The notes below the pieces were generated by a model, which did not search any database, had not been told where the DNA came from, and saw only the letters and a list, made by a program, of their open reading frames with translations. A program made the translations under genes and the position numbers. Of a stretch of 16,075 nucleotides of DNA, positions 15,701 through 16,075 are shown in pieces (within the stretch, counting starts at the first letter, position 1; every line of letters begins with the position of its first letter). This DNA comes from WS-2 sp964650245 (GTDB lineage Bacteria > Eisenbacteria > RBG-16-71-46): contig CAZYQK010000073.1 of the NCBI GenBank assembly GCA_964650245.1, forward strand, positions 1 through 16,075, read 5' to 3'.

Positions 15701-16015
15701 ATGGAGCCCTGTGCCGCCCCTGCATTCGCCGTCGGGGAAGGTCTCGGACCGGGCCAGCGGCGGCGCCATCACCTGCACGAGACAGTGATCCAGCGGGCGG
15801 TCAAGGTCGCGGCCCTCAAAGCGGGTCTCGCGAAGCCCGCGACCTGCCATTCGTTCCGGCATTCGTTCGCGACCCACCTGCTCGAAGACGGCTACGACAT
15901 CCGCACCGTGCAGGTACTCCTCGGGCATCGTGACGTGAGCACGACGATGATCTACACGCACGTGCTCAATCGCGGTGGACGCGGCGTGCCGAGCCCGCTG
16001 GATGGGGTGGTGTGA
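15701..16015 (+). CDS. Truncated integron-type tyrosine recombinase, C-terminal catalytic part only
   Basis: 104 residues. From about residue 19 onward it matches the C-terminus of integron integrases: R-R-H-H-L-H-E-T-V-I-Q-R-A-V, then CHSFRHSFATHLLEDGYDIR, GHRDVSTTMIYTHVLNRGG and a final SPLDG. It keeps His50, Arg53, His76 and the nucleophile Tyr85, but the first catalytic Arg, the DNA-binding N-terminal domain and the IntI-specific insertion are missing, since intact IntI is ~320-340 residues. The first ~18 residues (MEPCAAPAFAVGEGLGPG) do not look like integrase and may come from a rearrangement joining a foreign promoter and start to an intI tail. It is unlikely to recombine DNA alone; it could be an expressed remnant. 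No attI or attC site is recognisable in the 60 bases downstream. Confidence 0.75.
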   Translation: MEPCAAPAFAVGEGLGPGQRRRHHLHETVIQRAVKVAALKAGLAKPATCHSFRHSFATHLLEDGYDIRTVQVLLGHRDVSTTMIYTHVLNRGGRGVPSPLDGVV

Positions 16016-16075
16016 GGCGGGCCGCCCACGACCGAGATCGAGATGGGCGGGTCTGTATATCTGGATTGACGGGCG

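Noticed and set aside
15575..15961. 128-codon minus-strand ORF opposite the integrase remnant
   Set aside because: It is the antisense shadow of conserved recombinase sequence, with no ribosome-binding site or recognisable domain.

Overview
The window is one high-GC stretch (by eye about 70% G+C) of bacterial DNA, almost certainly a metagenome-assembled scaffold because it holds a block of exactly 100 Ns. The gene content fits a Gram-negative of the FCB-like bacteria, for example Candidatus Eisenbacteria. The clues are two huge exported proteins ending in a FlgD-Ig / type IX secretion-like C-terminal domain, a futalosine-pathway menaquinone enzyme, and high GC with GTG/TTG starts. The taxon is an inference; no rRNA or tRNA is present.

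Layout. (1) Bases 1-2392, plus strand: the 3' end of a radical-SAM gene of the MqnC/CofH family, a GtrA-family membrane protein overlapping it by four bases, and a DASS/SLC13 anion:sodium symporter. The symporter's central loop carries a long perfect inverted repeat inside the reading frame. (2) Bases 2393-11092, plus strand: two tandem paralogous exoproteins. Each has a signal peptide, a PQQ-type glucose/sorbosone-dehydrogenase beta-propeller, PKD, jelly-roll, Ig-like and CARDB modules, and a C-terminal sorting-type domain. The second has extra PKD/jelly-roll/CARDB copies and is interrupted by the N gap at 10000-10099, which falls inside a repeated PKD module. The frame change across the gap is an artefact of placeholder length: the repeat predicts 120 missing bases, which restores the frame. 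(3) Bases 11093-11716: a small tandem-ACT protein, then a hairpin between convergent genes. (4) Bases 11717-13468, minus strand: a polytopic GT-C-like glycosyltransferase. (5) Bases 13571-15174, plus strand: a two-gene operon resembling mhqO-mhqD (ring-cleaving dioxygenase plus alpha/beta-hydrolase), linked to quinone and electrophile detoxification in Bacillus. (6) Bases 15175-16075: a gene-poor, remodelled end. It has a probable 45-residue membrane microprotein on the minus strand with a strong Shine-Dalgarno, and a 104-residue ORF encoding only the catalytic C-terminal part of an integron-type tyrosine recombinase, with its own promoter and ribosome-binding site.

How they fit together. The two exoproteins are the dominant theme. 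They look like surface or secreted sugar/aldose dehydrogenases on adhesive stalks that evolve by module duplication and conversion between the two genes. The neighbouring transporter could take up oxidised sugar acids or dicarboxylates, but nothing in the sequence proves that link. The mhqO-mhqD pair and the menaquinone gene both concern quinones, but they lie 13 kb apart and are not one operon.
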